From contig JAACJQ010000339.1 of assembly GCA_016879935.1 (NCBI GenBank), positions 1 through 57,026 on the forward strand: 57,026 bases of DNA. Reading direction: 5' to 3'. Below the pieces are notes generated by a model that did no database searches, had not been told where the DNA came from, and saw only the letters and a program-made list of their open reading frames with translations. This DNA comes from Archangiaceae bacterium. Its GTDB lineage: Bacteria; Myxococcota; Myxococcia; Myxococcales; Myxococcaceae. A program made the position numbers and the translations under genes. Positions 16,002 to 25,170 of the stretch are shown here, piece after piece (the first letter of the stretch is position 1; every line of letters begins with the position of its first letter).

Positions 16002-17504
16002 TCACGGCCGCGTGTACTGAATGTTCAGCGAGAACGTCGAAGCCTGGTACCCATGAACCATGAGGAAGGCCTGCGTCTGGCCCGCGGGCACGGTGAGGGT
16101 GCAGGTCTCGCTCGCGCCGTTCGCGTAGGGCCGGCAATCGAAGGCGGTGAGCGAGGGTGCGGCGCCGAACTTCACGTAGAGGTCCGGGTCGCCCGTGCCC
16201 GTCATCGTGACGACGAAGCGGGTGCCGGCGACGACGGGGAGCGCAGCGAACGTCTGCTGTGCGCCCTTCGCGACCGAGCCCGACGCGGTGCCAGTCGTGG
16301 GCGTGCCCGTCGTCGGCGTCGGCGTCGGAGTGCCCGAGACGCCACCCGCGATGAACTCGAGCTGCAGCGTGTACGTCGAGGCCGCGTAGCCGACGACCGT
16401 GATGTACGCCGACGTCGGGGTGGAAGGAGACGTGAGGCGGCACTCCTCGTTCGAGTCACCGAGGTACGGGCGGCAGTCGTACGCGGAGGACGTCGGCGCG
16501 GTGCCGAAGCGCACGTAGAGGTCGGCGTCTCCCGAGCCCGCCATCGTCGCGCGGAACGCGGTGTTCGGCTGCACCGCGAAGGGGCCGTAGGTCTTCGTCG
16601 CGTTCGCGGCGAGCGTGTCCTGGAAGTTGCGCACCGTCGCGCCCGGGTTCGGCGTGGGCGTCGGGGTCGGGTTCGGCGTGGGGTTCGTCACCGCCGGGCC
16701 GTAGATGGCCTGCACGCCCTGAATGTCGAGCTGGGTCAGCGGCAGGCTCCAGGTGTTGGTGCCGTTGCACTGCGGGTAGTGCATCACCGACGACGAGTCG
16801 TACGCGGTGACCGCGCGCCAGGCGTTGTCTTCGAAGCACGTGCCGGCCTCGGGGCGCGTGTGCTCGTGACGGAAGCCGAGCGTGTGGCCGAGCTCGTGGC
16901 GCAGCACGCCGCTCACCGAGATGCCGCCGAAGAGCGAGTTGTCGACGACGAGCTCGCGGGCCGAGCGCGTGTTCGAGGGGAAGAAGGCCGCCGCGAGGTA
17001 CGAGCCGTTCGCGTTGATGGGCCGCACGTTGAAGAGCACGTTGGCGTTGGTGCGCGTGCACGTCGCGTCTTGCGCGGGCACGTAGATGAACTTCACGTTG
17101 GCGACGTTCATCCACGACTGGGCGGCGGCCTGCATGCCGTTCACCACCGTCTGCTTGTTCGCGCCGAAGTCGTTCGACACGCAGTACGAGAGGTTCTGCA
17201 CGCGCGTCGCGTCCCACTTGTCGTCGGTGTTGCCGACGCGGTTGATGATCAGCTGCCCTTCCTGAACGTTGAGGTCGTAGAACTCGCGCAGCTGCTTCTC
17301 GCCTTCGAACACCGTGTCGCCGTCGGCGATGTACACGCCGCGGTCAGCGTCGAACTTCGCGTAGCGCGCCTTGAAGTCTGCGTAGCTGAGGCGCGTGCCG
17401 CTCGCCGTCGTGACGTCGTCGGAACCCTGGAGCGTCGCTTCACTCGAGCCACAGCCCGCCGCCACCATCACCACCACCGCTGCTGCCAGAATCGACCGAA
17501 TCAT
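16002..17504 (-). CDS. Metzincin lipoprotein protease (HEIGH/M57-type) with two PPC domains
   Basis: This 500-residue protein starts at ATG 17504, chosen because GGGAG lies just upstream and the signal peptide ends VMVAAGC (Cys 18); the frame extends to 17555 without a better start. A propeptide-like region precedes the zinc site HELGHTLGFRHEHTRP (residues 203-218), the extended metzincin motif, with Met-turn SSVMHYPQ. After a Pro/Thr spacer there are two similar beta-sandwich domains with DADLYVRFG and DPDLYVKFG, CRPY and CTLT/CRLT. These are bacterial pre-peptidase C-terminal (PPC) domains used for secretion or substrate binding. Predicted role: extracellular proteolysis, fitting a predatory or saprophytic lifestyle. 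It is convergent with the kinase and divergent from the large lipoprotein. Confidence 0.93.
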   Translation of the reverse strand: MIRSILAAAVVVMVAAGCGSSEATLQGSDDVTTASGTRLSYADFKARYAKFDADRGVYIADGDTVFEGEKQLREFYDLNVQEGQLIINRVGNTDDKWDATRVQNLSYCVSNDFGANKQTVVNGMQAAAQSWMNVANVKFIYVPAQDATCTRTNANVLFNVRPINANGSYLAAAFFPSNTRSARELVVDNSLFGGISVSGVLRHELGHTLGFRHEHTRPEAGTCFEDNAWRAVTAYDSSSVMHYPQCNGTNTWSLPLTQLDIQGVQAIYGPAVTNPTPNPTPTPTPNPGATVRNFQDTLAANATKTYGPFAVQPNTAFRATMAGSGDADLYVRFGTAPTSSAYDCRPYLGDSNEECRLTSPSTPTSAYITVVGYAASTYTLQLEFIAGGVSGTPTPTPTTGTPTTGTASGSVAKGAQQTFAALPVVAGTRFVVTMTGTGDPDLYVKFGAAPSLTAFDCRPYANGASETCTLTVPAGQTQAFLMVHGYQASTFSLNIQYTRP

Positions 17505-17872
17505 GGGTGCTCCCGGTTTCAGGACAGGGGAGCCCTTGAGCAGCTTTCTTGCCACTCAGAACATCATGATATGTCTGGGTGTACGACTAAGTGCCCGGAA
17601 AAGCTCCGAATCCATGTGGTTGTATCTGAACTTGACTGTTTGTTCTCTCAAACCGCAAGAATCAGTTTAAAAACAATGATTTGACGAGTGTCTGAAGTGT
17701 CTCGACACAAGACAGATACGAAGGCGGTCCGTGTCCTGAATCAGGTCGGTGCGAACGAGAATGAACAGGAAGCAGACAGGGGCGATCATCGGCTGATCGG
17801 CGTCGCGAGCGCACACCGGGCCGACAGAGAGCGCTTGAGGGCGCCGAAGACGCGGCTTCTAGTGCGGGCTCC
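17505..17872. promoter_or_regulatory. Divergent intergenic region of unusually low GC
   Basis: This 368-bp spacer lies between the metzincin and the large lipoprotein. The part from about 17550 to 17690 is visibly AT-richer than any other spacer here (runs such as CAGTTTAAAAACAATGATTTG). It must contain both divergent promoters. A small dyad GTGTC-TC-GACAC sits at 17697-17708. No open frame in it looks like a protein. Confidence 0.5.
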
Positions 17873-20800
17873 ATGAACATCCGCTTCGTCGTGGGGGCGT
17901 TGCTGATCAGCGGTTGTCTCGAGCTGTCGTTGCCGCAGCCGCCTCCGCCTCCGGGCGCGGGCACGGTTCAGGGCACCATGAAGTACTCGGAGCCCGGCCG
18001 GAGCGGATTGCTCGCGGCGAAGAACGGCCGCGTGGTGTTGCTGGGCAGCGCGAACGAGACCCGAACCGACGACGAAGGCCGCTTCACCTTCACGGGCATC
18101 ACCGAGACGACGGGCGCGTTGCGGCTGTACGCCGACCTCGATGGTGATGGCTCCATCGACCGGCAGCGCGTGCTGACGCTCGAGTCGATTGGCGCCGGGC
18201 CGGGCCGTGACATCGCGCTTGGAGAAGTCGTGCTCGGTCGCAACGCGCGCCTGTCGGGCCGCGTGCTGCGCGGAGACCTCACGCAAGACGCGTTTCACCT
18301 CGGCACGACGGTGTTCGTCACCGGCATGGAGTACTCGACCTTCAGCGCCGACAACGGTGGCTATGTGCTCGACGCCCTGCCCGAAGGCCCCCTGCGGGTC
18401 GCGTTCGTTCGCACTGGCTATCTGCCCGAGACGCGCGACGTGGTGCTCGAGGCAGGAGAAGACAAGCGGCTGACCGACGTGCGGCTCATCGCGAGCCCGA
18501 GTGGAGCCGCCACCGCCATCGGCAAGGTGGTCTCGGGCACGGGCCCCGTTGCGCAGGCGAAGGTGCGCGCGGTCTCGAACGAAGGCTCCGTCACGGTGAG
18601 CACGGCCGAGGATGGAACGTTCAAGCTCGGGCCGATGCCCTCGGGCGCGTGGCTCATCGGCGTCGAAGCGCAGGGCTTCAAGAGCGTGTCGCTCGGACGG
18701 CAGCTGCTCAACCCGGGCCCGAATGACCTGCGCGTCATCACGCTGCTCGTGGGCTCGTCGCTGCCGCTCGACCTCGATGCCGGGCTTCCTCCTCCGCTGT
18801 CCGATGCGGGCGCGCCAGACGCGGGGCAGGTCGATGCCGGCGCTGGTGGCGGAGCGGCGGGGGGTTCGGCTGGCGGAGCGGGTGGCGGAGCGGCTGGTGG
18901 TTCGGGTGGCGGCTCGGCTGGTGGTCTTGGCGGCGGGTCGACTGGTGGTGGCTCCGCAGGTGGAGCCGTCGGTGGTGGATCAGCTGGCGGTGCATCAGCA
19001 GGTGGAGCAGCGGGCGGCGCCAGTGGAGGTGGCTCTGCGGGCGGTTCGGCTGGTGGGGCGGCTGCCGACGCAGGTGCACCGCTCGGCTGCGGCGGAGCCT
19101 GCAGCGCGGGCTTCTTCTGCTCGAGCGGCGTGCAATGCCAGACGACGTCGTGTGGTCTCACCAGCTGCGGCGGCGCGTGCAACGACGGCCGCTGCTACGC
19201 CTCGAGCTGCGGCGCCCAGACCTGCGGCGTCGGAGAGGTCTGCGACCAGGCCACCTGTCGACCACTCGCCTGCGCGGGCGTCACCTGCGGGTCGAGCGCG
19301 CAGTGCGCCGCGGGTCGCTGTCTCTCTCAGCTCTGTCGATATGGAACCTGCGCGCCCGGGAGCGTGTGCGTGAACGCGAGCTGTGTCGACGTTCGGTGCG
19401 TCGACGTCGACTGCGGCGCGGGCGCGACCTGCTTCGCGGGCGTGTGCCTGCCGACGACCAGCCAGGCCGGCAGCCCGTGCGCTCCGGGCTTCGTGTACGT
19501 CGGCGGTCGCTGCACCGACGTCGCGTGCCAGGGCATGACCTGCCCCGCGGGCTCGGTCTGCCGGGTCGGGCAGTGCAACCCCTCGGGCCTCTACATCGCG
19601 GGCCTGCTGTACCCTGAGGGGCGCACCAACCTGACGCCCGAGACCGTCATCGCGACGCTCGGCCCGAGCGGGTGGCAGCGCCTCAACGTCACTGCGCTTC
19701 CGCCCGTGGCGCAGCTCTCGGTGTCTCCGAGCGGGCAGTGGTTGTTCGCCATCACCGACGACCTTCCGAACAACGGCAACGTCGAGGGCAGCCTCTGGCG
19801 GTCGGCTGACGGCATCGGCTGGGCGAAGGTGTTCGACGGCTCGAACGTGAACGCTTCGGGTGCGTTGAACTCGATGACGTGGGAGCTGGCGACGAACACG
19901 TTGCTCGTCACCATCAACGGCGGCCCGGGGAACTCGCTCAACGGCTCGCTCTTCTCGACCGACGACGGCACCACGTGGCGGCGGCGCGTCTTCACTCCCG
20001 GCGGCGACTACGTGACGTCGGTGAGCGCCGACCTCACGGCCGTGCCGTTCAGCAACTACGGATGGGCTGGCCTCTACCCGAACGATGGCGGCACCCGCCT
20101 GCCGCACTTCTACAACGCAGGGTGGACGCGACTCTTCGTCGACCAGTCGGGGAGCGGGCCCAGCATCGTCGCCACCAGCGACCTCAAGCTGCTCTCCGAC
20201 GGCGGGCTGCTCGCGCCCGTCACCGTCGCTTCGCAAGACTCCCTCGTCTACGGCCCCGGAGCCCGCCTGTTCGCGACCTCGGCGAACGCAGTGTGGTTCT
20301 CGCTCGACAACGGCCAGGCCTGGGGCCAGCGCGCGCTGCCCATCGTGCCCACCGTGTCGCTCATCGGTGTCACCCGCGGCGCCAACGACGCGCTCATCGT
20401 CGGTAACAAGACAGCGCAGCCGCCGTTGCTCGTGTCAGCTGACGACGGGCTCACGTGGAGTCAGCTCGGCAACGACTGGTACGCCATTCCCGAACTCTCC
20501 GACCCGGTGCCTGCGTGGCAGCCCGACGCGGGGTACGTGTGGGAGCAACGCGTGCGACCGCGTGTGCCGAACGGTTGGGTGTACCAGCGCTACGTCGGCG
20601 GCTCTCCCGTCTCGGGGCCCGTCGAGCCCGCGTGGACGACCGACGGCGGAGACGTTCGCGAGCCGAACACCGACATCTGGTGGCGGCCCGCGCAGCTCCA
20701 CCTCGGCGTGCGGGTGACGGCCATGACGTCGCTGCGCTGCAGCAGCGGGCAGATGCGCTGTGGTGGCGCCTGTGTCGACATCTCCTCGAGCGCCGCCAAC

Positions 20801-21364
20801 TGCGGCGCGTGCGGAAGGACGTGTGCTGGTACTTCTCGCAACGGCGCGTGTGATGCGACCGACGCAGGCGCGCTGCAGAGCGGCTGCGCCGACGGAACGC
20901 GTGAAGGCTTCGTCGACGACGTGGCGTGGCCCGACATCGCCGCGTGCCGTGGCTCGTGGAGCGGCGACCTCTCGGCGGCGGCCGACTCGGTCTGTGGTGC
21001 CGGCTTTCACGTCTGCACCAACACCGACACTGAGCTCTCGCTGGTGCGCACGAGCGACGCCCTCTCGTTCCCCGGGTGTTTTGCGTACCGCGCCTCGAAC
21101 GACGGCTTCGATGGCTGTGAGCCGCTCGAGTGCCAGGGCAACGCCGCGCGTGACGACGTCGCCGGCATGGGCCGAGGGTGTCTGCTCGTCTCAGGTGTGA
21201 GCCGTGCGCCGTCGACGATTCCCGATGGTGGCAGCTCGTGTCTCGCCGACCGTGGGCGCATCGACGCGCAGTGTTGCGCGGTGTCGGTCAGCGTGCCGGG
21301 CTCGGGTCGTTCACCCGGCTGTCCGCAACGCGCGGAGGACGGCGTCGTGTGTTGCCGCAACTGA
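17873..21364 (+). CDS. Large cell-surface lipoprotein: carboxypeptidase-like domains, Gly/Ala linker, Cys-rich and propeller-like regions
   Basis: This 1163-residue protein starts at ATG 17873 with lipobox LLISGC (Cys 15). Residues 30-310 contain three beta-sandwich segments of carboxypeptidase-regulatory type (TDDEGRFTFTGI, SADNGGYVLDALPEG, TAEDGTFKLGPMPSG). A Gly/Ala/Ser linker follows (about 325-400), then a Cys-rich stretch of short EGF- or TIL-like units (SAGFFCSSG, VGEVCDQATC, PAGSVCRVGQC). A region of about 350 residues comes next, with propeller-like text (GSLWRSADGIGW, GSLFSTDDGTTWRR, LLVSADDGLTW), sialidase/YCF48-like. The C-terminal Cys-rich domain starts MRCGGACVDISSSAANCGACG. All parts suggest an extracellular adhesin or sensor. 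The gene's last 60 bases are the first unit of a tandem repeat extending downstream. Function is unknown. Confidence 0.85.
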   Translation: MNIRFVVGALLISGCLELSLPQPPPPPGAGTVQGTMKYSEPGRSGLLAAKNGRVVLLGSANETRTDDEGRFTFTGITETTGALRLYADLDGDGSIDRQRVLTLESIGAGPGRDIALGEVVLGRNARLSGRVLRGDLTQDAFHLGTTVFVTGMEYSTFSADNGGYVLDALPEGPLRVAFVRTGYLPETRDVVLEAGEDKRLTDVRLIASPSGAATAIGKVVSGTGPVAQAKVRAVSNEGSVTVSTAEDGTFKLGPMPSGAWLIGVEAQGFKSVSLGRQLLNPGPNDLRVITLLVGSSLPLDLDAGLPPPLSDAGAPDAGQVDAGAGGGAAGGSAGGAGGGAAGGSGGGSAGGLGGGSTGGGSAGGAVGGGSAGGASAGGAAGGASGGGSAGGSAGGAAADAGAPLGCGGACSAGFFCSSGVQCQTTSCGLTSCGGACNDGRCYASSCGAQTCGVGEVCDQATCRPLACAGVTCGSSAQCAAGRCLSQLCRYGTCAPGSVCVNASCVDVRCVDVDCGAGATCFAGVCLPTTSQAGSPCAPGFVYVGGRCTDVACQGMTCPAGSVCRVGQCNPSGLYIAGLLYPEGRTNLTPETVIATLGPSGWQRLNVTALPPVAQLSVSPSGQWLFAITDDLPNNGNVEGSLWRSADGIGWAKVFDGSNVNASGALNSMTWELATNTLLVTINGGPGNSLNGSLFSTDDGTTWRRRVFTPGGDYVTSVSADLTAVPFSNYGWAGLYPNDGGTRLPHFYNAGWTRLFVDQSGSGPSIVATSDLKLLSDGGLLAPVTVASQDSLVYGPGARLFATSANAVWFSLDNGQAWGQRALPIVPTVSLIGVTRGANDALIVGNKTAQPPLLVSADDGLTWSQLGNDWYAIPELSDPVPAWQPDAGYVWEQRVRPRVPNGWVYQRYVGGSPVSGPVEPAWTTDGGDVREPNTDIWWRPAQLHLGVRVTAMTSLRCSSGQMRCGGACVDISSSAANCGACGRTCAGTSRNGACDATDAGALQSGCADGTREGFVDDVAWPDIAACRGSWSGDLSAAADSVCGAGFHVCTNTDTELSLVRTSDALSFPGCFAYRASNDGFDGCEPLECQGNAARDDVAGMGRGCLLVSGVSRAPSTIPDGGSSCLADRGRIDAQCCAVSVSVPGSGRSPGCPQRAEDGVVCCRN
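18838..19075 (+). repeat. Low-complexity Gly/Ala/Ser-coding repeat inside the large lipoprotein
   Basis: Imperfect repeats of GGTGGCGGAGC-type triplet blocks encode a GGSAGG-like stalk. Composition is biased but in frame, and flanked by DAG motifs on both sides. It is the same type of stalk as in the lipoproteins at 3238, 27925 and 36242. Confidence 0.75.
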
Positions 21365-21660
21365 ACGCAGACGCACGACGTTCCTACGTGTCCATGTCTG
21401 GTGTGGCGTGACCTTCCCGAGCGTCGGCTCGGATCGTTCACCGGCTGCCCGCAGCGCGGAGGACGGCGTCGTGCGTTGCCGCAGCTGAACGCAGACGCAC
21501 GACGTTCGTACGGGTCCATGTCTGGTGTGGCGTGACCTTCCCGAGCGTCGGCTCGGGTCGTTCACCGGGCTGTCCGCAGCGCGGAGGACGGCATCGTGTG
21601 TTGCTGCAACTGAACGCAGACTCACGACGCTCGTACGGGTTCACGCCCGGTCTGCCGTGA
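21301..21660 (+). repeat. Tandem repeat of the large lipoprotein gene's 3' end, about 124-127 bp units
   Basis: Units begin CTCGG(G/A)TCGTTCAC at 21301, 21428 and 21552, giving periods of 127 and 124 bp. Unit one includes the lipoprotein's last codons and TGA (21362-21364); units two and three are non-coding copies with small indels and point changes. The spacer up to 21724 is filled almost entirely by these copies. Confidence 0.88.
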
Positions 21661-21724
21661 CAGTCTGAAGCGGCAGGGCAACGAACTCCTGGAGCGCGCG
21701 TCTGGGCGCGGCCATCATGTCTGC

Positions 21725-22936
21725 ATGACAGGCGCCGTCGTTCGTTCGTGCCTCGTGGCTGCTTGCCTCTCGGCGGCCTGCACGCCCGCGCGCGTCTCGC
21801 GGCTACCGACGAACTTCCACTGGGGCGTTGCGACGTCGGGTTTTCAAAGCGAGGGCTCGTTCCCCGACAGCAACTGGAGCCGCTACGCCGAGCGCCACGA
21901 GCCGTACCGGCAGAGCGTCGACTTCTACCATCGCTTCCGTGACGACCTCGAGCTCGCCGAGGGGCTGGGCGTGAACACGTTCCGGTTCTCCATCGAGTGG
22001 GCGCGCGTGATGCCGAAGCGCGGCGTCGTCGATGAAGCCGCACTCGCGCACTACGACGAGCTCTTCGCCGAGCTCGAGCGACGTCACCTGACGCCGATGG
22101 TGACGCTCCTGCACTTCGTGGTGCCCGGCTGGGTCGCCGACGAAGGAGGGCTCGAGCACGACGGCATCGTCGAGGCGTATGCCGACTTCGTGAAGGTGGT
22201 GGCGCAGCGCTATCGCGGCCGGCACGCGTGGTGGGTTCCGCTGAACGAAGCGTCGGTCTTCCTGAACTTCGAGCGCCGCCACGGAGCGTGCCGTGACGAG
22301 CAGGTCGAGCGCGCGAAGGACCGGCTCGTCGCGATGCACGTGAAGGCCTACGAGCTGCTTCACGCGCTCGACCCCGGCGCGCCCGTCGCCAGCAACGTCG
22401 TCTGGGAGCCGTTCCCCGCGAGCGCGTTCGACGACTGGCTCTTCGAGCGCATTCGCGGGCACCTCGATTTCCTCGCCGTCGACTACTACTACTCGCTCGC
22501 CTTCGACCTCTCGGTCGCGCACGCGGGCCGTGGCCAGTACTGGAAGGTGAAGTTCACGCCGGCGGCGTTGCTCACCGCGCTGCACGACTACCATCGCCGT
22601 GCGCCGACGCTCCCCGTGTACGTGGTGGAGAACGGCATGGCGACCGACGACGGCCGCGCGCGCCCCGAGGGTTACTCGCGCAGCCAGCACCTGATGGACC
22701 ACGTCTACTTCGTGCAGCGCGCGCGAGACGAAGGCATCGACGTGGTGGGCTTCAACGTGTGGTCACTCACCGACAACTACGAGTGGGGCGACTACCGCAA
22801 CCGCTTCGGGCTCTACACCGTCGATGTCGCGACCGACCCATCCCTCACACGCAAAGCGACCGACGCGGTGCCGACGCTCAGGCGGCTCGTGAAGGAGGGC
22901 GGCGTGCCGCATGACTACGTGCCGGTGCGGCGCTGA
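21725..22936 (+). CDS. Glycoside hydrolase family 1 (beta-glucosidase-like) lipoprotein
   Basis: This 403-residue protein starts at ATG 21725 with lipobox LSAAC (Cys 19). GH1 landmarks are in order: FHWGVATSGFQSEG at the first strand, NTFRFSIEWARVMPKRG, VTLLHFVVPGW, the acid/base motif as PLNEAS (family usually NEP), YYSLAF, the nucleophile motif VVENGMATDDGR, and WSLTDNYEWGDYRNRFGLY. Both catalytic glutamates are present, so it should hydrolyse beta-glycosides, here outside the cytosol because of the lipid anchor. At 403 residues it is shorter than the usual 440-480. It lies just downstream of the lipoprotein 3'-end repeats and is read in the same direction, but a 360-bp spacer separates them. 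Confidence 0.92.
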   Translation: MTGAVVRSCLVAACLSAACTPARVSRLPTNFHWGVATSGFQSEGSFPDSNWSRYAERHEPYRQSVDFYHRFRDDLELAEGLGVNTFRFSIEWARVMPKRGVVDEAALAHYDELFAELERRHLTPMVTLLHFVVPGWVADEGGLEHDGIVEAYADFVKVVAQRYRGRHAWWVPLNEASVFLNFERRHGACRDEQVERAKDRLVAMHVKAYELLHALDPGAPVASNVVWEPFPASAFDDWLFERIRGHLDFLAVDYYYSLAFDLSVAHAGRGQYWKVKFTPAALLTALHDYHRRAPTLPVYVVENGMATDDGRARPEGYSRSQHLMDHVYFVQRARDEGIDVVGFNVWSLTDNYEWGDYRNRFGLYTVDVATDPSLTRKATDAVPTLRRLVKEGGVPHDYVPVRR

Positions 22937-23011
22937 TCAGCCGCGCTCCCTCTCTGTTGAAACGACCGACTTTGAGTTGAAAGTGCTCGCTCCGGCGCAC
23001 ACGCATTCCAG

Positions 23012-25051
23012 ATGCAGGAATCGGCCGCTCATCCTCGGGAGTCAGAGCGACTCGCCAGGTTGCACGGCTGTGGGGTGCTCGACACCGGGCCAGACGATGA
23101 CTTCAAGGCCATCACCGACCTCGCCAGCCTCGTGCTCGAGTGCCCCATCGCATTGGTTGGGCTGATCGCCGAGTCGCGGGTGTGGTTCAAAGCGAAGGTG
23201 GGTCTCGCGGTGAACGAGCTGCCGCGCTCCTCCTCGTTCTGCGCGCACGCGATTCTGTCTTCGGGCGAACCGCTCGTCGTCGAAGACGCCCGTCGCGACC
23301 CGCGGTTTCACGACAACCCCCTCGTCGCCGGAGCACCGCACGTCGCCTTCTACGCGGGAGTTCCGCTCGTCGTCGGAGGGCTCCCGGTGGGCACGCTCTG
23401 CGTCATCGACGACAGGCCCCGAACGCCGACTTCCCGTCAGCTGAAGGCGCTCGTTCAGCTCGCCCGTCAGACCGAGGTGTTGCTGGAGGCCTGCAAGACC
23501 AACCGGGCGCTCGAAGGCGTCGCCCGTCAGCACCGCGAATCGGAAGAGCAGCTGCGCGCGGTCGTTCACTCGATGCACGACGGCATGGTGATGCACGACC
23601 GAACCGGCGCCATCGTCTGGAACAACCCGTCGGCGTGGCGAATTCTCGGGCTCACGGAGGACCAGCTGAAGGGCCGCACCTCGTTCGACCCTCGCTGGCG
23701 CTCCGTGCACCCCGATGGAACGCCATTCGTGGGGAACGAACACCCCGCCATGGTCGTGTTGGCGACGAACCGGCCGGTGCGCGGCGTGGTGATGGGCGTC
23801 GGCGTCGGCGACGAGCTTCGGTGGATTCGAATCAACGGCGAGCCGCTCTTTCGGCCCGGTGAGACCGTCTGCTGGGCAGCCGTGGCGTCGTTCACCGACA
23901 TCACCGAGCTGCGCAGACGCGAAGAAGACCTCTCACGAGCCGTCGTCGTCGCGGAGCAGGCTTCGCGTGCGAAGAGCGAGTTCCTGGCCACGATGAGCCA
24001 CGAGCTGCGCACTCCGATGAACGGCGTCATCGGCATGAGCGAGCTGCTGTTGGCTGACAGCCGCGATGACGAACGCACCTCGATGCTCACGACGATTCGG
24101 GACAGTGGCCGGTCGTTGCTGAGCATCATCGACGACCTCCTCGACTACTCGAAGATCGAAGCCGGCGGTCGCCACCTCGCTCCCGAGCCGTGCGCACCCG
24201 GCGCCGTCGCGAGTGGCGTGCTGCAGTTGTTGGCGGCGCAGGCGAAGAAGAAGGGGCTGACGGTGGGGCTCGAAGCGCACGAGGTGGGGGCGCTCGCCGA
24301 CGTCGACGCGCTCCGGCAGGTGTTGGTGAACCTCGTCGGCAACGCGCTCAAGTTCACGTCCACGGGTCACGTCACGGTGCGCGTCTTCGAGCGGGCTGGG
24401 CGCTGTCGCATCGAGGTGAGCGACACCGGCATCGGGCTCACCGCAGAGCAGCTGCCGCGGCTGTTTCAGCGCTTCTCGCAGGCTGAGTCGACGACGACGC
24501 GGCGCTTCGGTGGAACCGGGTTGGGGCTCGCCATCTGCAAACGCCTCGTCGAAGGCATGCAGGGGACCATCGGCGTCGAGAGCATCGTCGGCGTCGGGAG
24601 CACCTTCTGGTTCACCCTTCCTGCCGCGGCGCTCTGCGACATCGTGAAGCCGCAGACCGCCAGCGTCATCACTCCGCTCGAACGCGCGCTCCACGTGCTG
24701 CTGGTCGAGGACAACGTCGTCAACCAACGCGTGTCGGCGGGCATGCTGAAGCGGTTGGGTCACCTCGTCGTGGTGGTCGACGACGGTCGCAAGGCGCTCG
24801 AGGCGGTCGAGCGGCAGCACTTCGACGTGGTGTTGATGGACGTGCAGATGCCCGAGATGGACGGGCTGGAGGCCACCCGCGCGATTCGAACCCGTGGCGG
24901 GCTGCTCTCGGCGATTCCCATCATCGCGCTCACGGCGAGCGTGCTCAAAGACGAGCGCCTCGCCTGCTTCGAGGCCGGCATGAACGACGTCCTCGCGAAG
25001 CCGCTGACGCTTGACGCGCTCCGTGACGCGATGACGCGCATGGCGGCCTGA
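23012..25051 (+). CDS. Hybrid sensor histidine kinase/response regulator (GAF-PAS-HisKA-HATPase-REC)
   Basis: This 679-residue protein has no membrane segment. A GAF domain spans about residues 20-165 (FDNPLVAG-type text [24 protein letters not shown]) and a PAS domain about 175-300 ([18 protein letters not shown]). The HisKA box is [18 protein letters not shown] with phospho-acceptor His 330. The ATPase part has NALKF, DTGIGL and [11 protein letters not shown]-terminal receiver carries [10 protein letters not shown], acceptor Asp 610 in [11 protein letters not shown], and LAKPLT. It is a soluble phosphorelay kinase, lacking a DNA-binding output, so it probably passes phosphate to an Hpt or another receiver. 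It stands alone between the GH1 and metallopeptidase genes. The signal sensed by GAF/PAS is unknown. Confidence 0.94.
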   Translation: MQESAAHPRESERLARLHGCGVLDTGPDDDFKAITDLASLVLECPIALVGLIAESRVWFKAKVGLAVNELPRSSSFCAHAILSSGEPLVVEDARRDPRFHDNPLVAGAPHVAFYAGVPLVVGGLPVGTLCVIDDRPRTPTSRQLKALVQLARQTEVLLEACKTNRALEGVARQHRESEEQLRAVVHSMHDGMVMHDRTGAIVWNNPSAWRILGLTEDQLKGRTSFDPRWRSVHPDGTPFVGNEHPAMVVLATNRPVRGVVMGVGVGDELRWIRINGEPLFRPGETVCWAAVASFTDITELRRREEDLSRAVVVAEQASRAKSEFLATMSHELRTPMNGVIGMSELLLADSRDDERTSMLTTIRDSGRSLLSIIDDLLDYSKIEAGGRHLAPEPCAPGAVASGVLQLLAAQAKKKGLTVGLEAHEVGALADVDALRQVLVNLVGNALKFTSTGHVTVRVFERAGRCRIEVSDTGIGLTAEQLPRLFQRFSQAESTTTRRFGGTGLGLAICKRLVEGMQGTIGVESIVGVGSTFWFTLPAAALCDIVKPQTASVITPLERALHVLLVEDNVVNQRVSAGMLKRLGHLVVVVDDGRKALEAVERQHFDVVLMDVQMPEMDGLEATRAIRTRGGLLSAIPIIALTASVLKDERLACFEAGMNDVLAKPLTLDALRDAMTRMAA

Positions 25052-25170
25052 ACCAGCGCCCGAAGTCGGGTAGCCAGCACGTGTGACGTGCGGCTCCACA
25101 CTTCGTCTTCGACGCTGGCGGTGCAAACCGGTAGAGCACCCGCGCCTCGCCGTCCCTGGAGCCACACGAC

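Noticed and set aside
16053..17684. A 543-residue plus-strand frame
   Set aside because: It is antisense to the metzincin, which has an exact zinc motif; the frame has Arg/Val-rich shadow composition.
18995..20236. A 413-residue minus-strand frame in the large lipoprotein
   Set aside because: Shadow of a GC-rich repeat-containing gene with no recognisable motif.
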